Assembly: GCF_013177695.1 (NCBI RefSeq)
Contig: NZ_WOEY01000134.1
Coordinates: 62,001 to 126,000 of the forward strand
Direction: 5' to 3'
From: Paraburkholderia solitsugae
GTDB lineage: Bacteria; Pseudomonadota; Gammaproteobacteria; Burkholderiales; Burkholderiaceae
DNA length: 64,000 nt
The notes under the pieces: generated by a model
What the model was told of the DNA's origin: nothing
The model's input: the letters and a program-made list of their open reading frames with translations, nothing else
Databases searched by the model: none
Translations under genes and position numbers: made by a program
Shown: in pieces, positions 61,424-64,000 of the stretch
Layout of the letters: every line of letters begins with the position of its first letter
Position numbering within the stretch: the first letter of the stretch is position 1

Positions 61424-62593
61424 ATGAAGAAGCAACTTTTGGCATTGGCAACTTTGTGCCCGCTGGCAGGTGTCGTCCATGCGCAAAGCAGCGTGACGTT
61501 GTACGGTCTGATCGATGAAGGATTCGAGGCCGTCAGCAATGTACCGGTGGCTGGCAAGACCGGCGGCGGCACCAAATACGCGCTCGATGCCATCAACGGA
61601 CTGAACGGCACACGATGGGGTTTGCGAGGCACCGAGGATCTGGGCGGTGGCCTTGCCGCGATATTTACGCTGGAGAATGGTTTCGACCTCAATACCGGCA
61701 AGCTCGGGCAAGGCGGTGCCGAGTTCGGCCGTCAGGCTTTCGTCGGTTTGAGCAGCAGCCGTTTCGGTACGCTCACGCTCGGCCGTCAGTACGACAGCGT
61801 GGTGGACTATCTGGGCAACTTCGAATTCGGCGATTCGAATGTTGGTACAGCGCACTCGGCTCACCCAGGCGATCTGGATAACTTCAATAACAGCCGTCGA
61901 ACCAACAACGCGATCAAGTTCAGGAGCATCGACTACGCAGGGTTAACGTTCGGCGGCGTATACAGCCTGGGAGGCGTGGCGGGATCGTTCACGACTGACC
62001 AGGTCTATTCGCTCGGGGCGGGCTACAAGCAGGGGCCGCTTGCCATGGGCGTGGCTTACCTGAACGTGAAGAACCCGGCGGCTTCGCTGTTCGGCAGCAA
62101 CCCGTCCGATACGTCAACATCCAATGGACTGACGGGCACGCCAGTGTTTAGCGGCTACGCTACGGCGCAGTCGTATCAGGTTATCGGCTGGGGCGGTTCC
62201 TATGCGCTCGGACCTGCTGCGTTCGGCGCAACCTATTCGAACATCCGGTTCGGCGATATTGGGGCTCTGGAGCGTAGCACGGCGGTTTTCAACGATGCCG
62301 AAGCGAGCTTCCAGTATCACGTGACGCCCGCTTTTCTTGCGGGCATTTCTTATAACTACACGCGCGGCAGCGAAGTGACGGGCAAGGTCGGCGGCGTGAA
62401 CAACAACCAGTTCGCCATCGGTGCGAATTACACGTTGTCGCCGCGCACCGACGTTTATGCAGCGGTCGTCTATCAGACGGTCAACGGCCGGGATTCGACG
62501 GGGGCACCCGCCGTCGCGGACGTGAACGGCGTATCGCCGTCGACTAATCAGCATCAGGCGGTGGGTCGGTTGGGAATCCGTACGCGGTTCTGA
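61424..62593 (+). CDS. Gram-negative general porin
   Basis: A 389-residue porin: signal peptide (LLALATLCPLAGVVHAQ), SSVTLYGLIDEGFEAVSN, RWGLRGTEDLGGGLAAIFTL, FGRQAFVGLSSSRFGTLTLG, and C-terminal VGRLGIRTRF. GGGGATC precedes the ATG at 61424. Unlike the other two porins it lies behind an ECF-like element, so it may be the envelope-stress-responsive pore of the set. Confidence 0.92.
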   Translation: MKKQLLALATLCPLAGVVHAQSSVTLYGLIDEGFEAVSNVPVAGKTGGGTKYALDAINGLNGTRWGLRGTEDLGGGLAAIFTLENGFDLNTGKLGQGGAEFGRQAFVGLSSSRFGTLTLGRQYDSVVDYLGNFEFGDSNVGTAHSAHPGDLDNFNNSRRTNNAIKFRSIDYAGLTFGGVYSLGGVAGSFTTDQVYSLGAGYKQGPLAMGVAYLNVKNPAASLFGSNPSDTSTSNGLTGTPVFSGYATAQSYQVIGWGGSYALGPAAFGATYSNIRFGDIGALERSTAVFNDAEASFQYHVTPAFLAGISYNYTRGSEVTGKVGGVNNNQFAIGANYTLSPRTDVYAAVVYQTVNGRDSTGAPAVADVNGVSPSTNQHQAVGRLGIRTRF

Positions 62594-62658
62594 CGTCACA
62601 TGTCGACGCGTGACGTAACTGTCGCGCTACCGAGTGGCGTTGGGGGCGTGAGCGAAGG

Positions 62659-62688
62659 GGAATAAGGCCGCCGGGTCGACGGTCACCG
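62659..62688 (+). promoter_or_regulatory. ECF-like promoter element (site 15)
   Basis: GGAATAAG, 14 nt, GGTCACCG; upstream of the 62761 ORF and, 415 bp away, of CopC. A 9-bp-stem hairpin (62703-62724) lies in the leader. Confidence 0.5.
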
Positions 62689-62702
62689 ATGCAGAGCGTC
62701 AT

Positions 62703-62724
62703 GCTGCCGGGTCAACCCGGCAGC
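62703..62724 (+). repeat. Leader hairpin GCTGCCGGG-TCAA-CCCGGCAGC
   Basis: A perfect 9-bp stem between site 15 and the GTG at 62761; no T-run. It could be the terminator of the porin or a leader structure. Confidence 0.5.
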
Positions 62725-62760
62725 CAATCTCAGACGCTCGTTTACTCAAGGAGTCGTGAC

Positions 62761-62943
62761 GTGAAATCGAATTCGTCGAATCGACTTGTCGTGCTATCCA
62801 TACCTGATCCGCTTATTGTGAACGCTGCGCTGTTGGCAGCATCGAACTGTGTACGCGCAAACGTCGCTGGAATTCGGCACACTTCACATAACGCGTTCAG
62901 AGGTTACTTACGAGTTCGAAAAGCCGAAGTGAGCAGGATATAG
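62761..62943 (+). CDS. Small hypothetical protein
   Basis: A 60-residue frame from a GTG with AAGGAG 9 bp upstream. LVVLSIPDPLIVNAALLAAS is mildly hydrophobic. No family recognised; possibly a decayed secreted protein. Confidence 0.35.
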   Translation: MKSNSSNRLVVLSIPDPLIVNAALLAASNCVRANVAGIRHTSHNAFRGYLRVRKAEVSRI

Positions 62944-63097
62944 CGCGTTCTCCAGGTGCCGATCCGTACTACCCCCGACATTCAGGCGGGCAGCAGCGGG
63001 TCGAAGCCAAACTTCAAGCGGAATAGAATGCGCTAATGGCCGGTAACGACGCGGCGCAGACCCGATCCATGCCTTGATCAAGATTGACGATACGTCT

Positions 63098-63475
63098 ATG
63101 AAAAACTCCTTCCTGAACGGCGCCACTGCACGCGGCGTCGTCGCCGTGTTGAGTCTCGCGATCGCGCAACTGGCGAACGCCCATGCCTATCCAAAACGTC
63201 AGGTGCCACCCCCTGGGGCTAGCATGTCTGTTTCGCCCAGGGAGGTGTTGATCGATTTCGATGACGGACTCGAAGCGGCATTTAGCGCGATCACGGTGAC
63301 GGATGCGCAGCGGAGGTCCGTGACGCTTGGTAAGTCGATGGTCGATTCGTCGAACCCTAAGCACATGTCGGTGCTTCTGAACCCGCTAACGCCCGGTGTG
63401 TATACGGTCACGTGGGTTGCGGTCGCCGCCGACGGGCATCGTACGGAAGCCGAATATACCTTCACGGTCAAATAG
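63098..63475 (+). CDS. copC: CopC-type copper-binding protein
   Basis: A 125-residue protein: signal peptide ending QLANA, so the mature N-terminus is HAYPK with the N-terminal Cu(II)-binding His. The CopC fold follows (MSVSPREVLIDFDDGLEAAF and GVYTVTWVAVAADGHRTEAE) with the conserved D-G-H. It binds periplasmic Cu(II). No copD partner gene follows in the window; the downstream 63476-63700 text is not a CopD. It may be driven from ECF-like site 15. Confidence 0.88.
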   Translation: MKNSFLNGATARGVVAVLSLAIAQLANAHAYPKRQVPPPGASMSVSPREVLIDFDDGLEAAFSAITVTDAQRRSVTLGKSMVDSSNPKHMSVLLNPLTPGVYTVTWVAVAADGHRTEAEYTFTVK

Positions 63476-63512
63476 CGGCGATCCTGTCTGGCGTTGTGTT
63501 TGCATTAGGAGT

Positions 63513-64000
63513 TCAGTGATTCTTTCTGCAATCTTCGGCGCTCAAGTCCGTTGCGCAATTGGCGCGCGATGGAAGCGCCGACGGTCGCGGATGCGGATGA
63601 GTGATGACATCGGTGCACCTATAAGAGGCCTGAAGCGGGCAAATAGTCGACCCGTAATGCCCGAAAGATCGGGGCTGAAGGGTGGGGCGAAGACTGTCCG
63701 ATGAATTCCTGCATGCCGAGGACGCGCTCACATTGCGCGGCTTGTTCAACGTAGCCTTAAAGGAATTCCCTGCTGATATCGACGCTCGATCGTTGGCTGG
63801 CGTGGTTGGTACACCGGTGCGCACAATCGGATTGATGTGGACAATCACGACATCGTGTGTTCCGCGGTTATAGATCAGAGGGAAAATTACCGGGTTACCG
63901 ACGTGGCCTCCGTCCCAGTAATGTTCGCTGTTGATCTCTACCGCCTGGGACAGCGTGGGGAGGCTGGCCGAAGCAAGCACCGCCTCTGTACACAGCTCCT
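63513..64000 (-). pseudogene. Patatin-like phospholipase, 3' part, frameshifted
   Basis: The gene enters from the right edge. Readable residues TEAVLASASLPTLSQAVEIN, then HYWDGGHVGNPVIFPLIYNR contain the patatin DGG motif with the catalytic Asp; IVHINPIVRTGVPTTPA follows. After about residue 55 of this part the frame loses similarity and gives an Arg/Ser/Pro-rich tail, and another frame regains plausible sense (EFIGQSS), suggesting a frameshift. The nucleophile half lies outside the window. Confidence 0.6.

Noticed and set aside
1-64000. CRISPR array, rRNA or prophage
   Set aside because: No regularly spaced repeats, no rRNA-like text, and no phage structural or integrase genes were seen.

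Overview
The window looks like a chromosome or megaplasmid segment from a Burkholderiaceae beta-proteobacterium, most likely Paraburkholderia or a close relative. The evidence is moderately high G+C, three Burkholderia-type general porins, a phasin, and seven genes of the short secreted DUF4148 family, which is typical of this group. No rRNA, tRNA or CRISPR array was seen.

Left part (1-15.9 kb): two catabolic clusters. The first (minus strand, 1-5.7 kb) encodes an enoyl-CoA hydratase/isomerase, an acyl-CoA ligase, a VOC-fold protein, a luciferase-like flavin monooxygenase, its translationally coupled flavin reductase (carrying an extra IclR-like domain) and an alpha/beta hydrolase. It faces an aldo/keto reductase and a zinc-type dehydrogenase, followed by a TetR regulator. 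The second (minus strand, 14.3-9.1 kb) encodes a hemerythrin, a vanillate-type ferredoxin reductase, two tandem Rieske oxygenases, an internally deleted SDR and a MarR regulator. It is divergent from a porin. Three copies of a 16-bp palindrome (ATCTTCC-N2-GGAAGAT) lie at the MarR start and in the hemerythrin/porin gap, and I read them as the cluster's operator.

Middle part (16-37 kb): ordinary accessory metabolism and redox genes. These are WrbA, an HSL-type hydrolase, LysR regulators, two pirins, DoxX, HMG-CoA lyase, a phasin, a YeeE/YedE pair, a selenium-binding protein (methanethiol oxidase family) with a coupled membrane protein, AraC, SDRs, a bacterial SET-domain protein, an internally deleted IS1182-type element, DUF1330 and VOC proteins.

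Right part (37-64 kb): a loosely packed island of small secreted, lipo- and metal-associated proteins (DUF4148 paralogues, His/Gly-rich proteins, cupredoxin, CopC, cytochrome b561, porins, chromate genes), mixed with many broken genes. These include chrA in two separated pieces, a metallophosphoesterase stump, a cyclase stump, a frameshifted secreted protein and an IS3 tail. Fifteen copies of a strictly spaced element, GGAATAAR-N14-GGT or close to it, lie upstream of these genes on both strands. I saw none in the first 37 kb. This looks like the -35/-10 of an ECF sigma factor. An anti-sigma gene is present in the island, but its sigma partner appears only as a possible short relic. A module of two DUF4148 genes plus two such promoters plus a small ORF occurs twice (45-46.3 and 56.9-58.2 kb), and one copy is mosaic.
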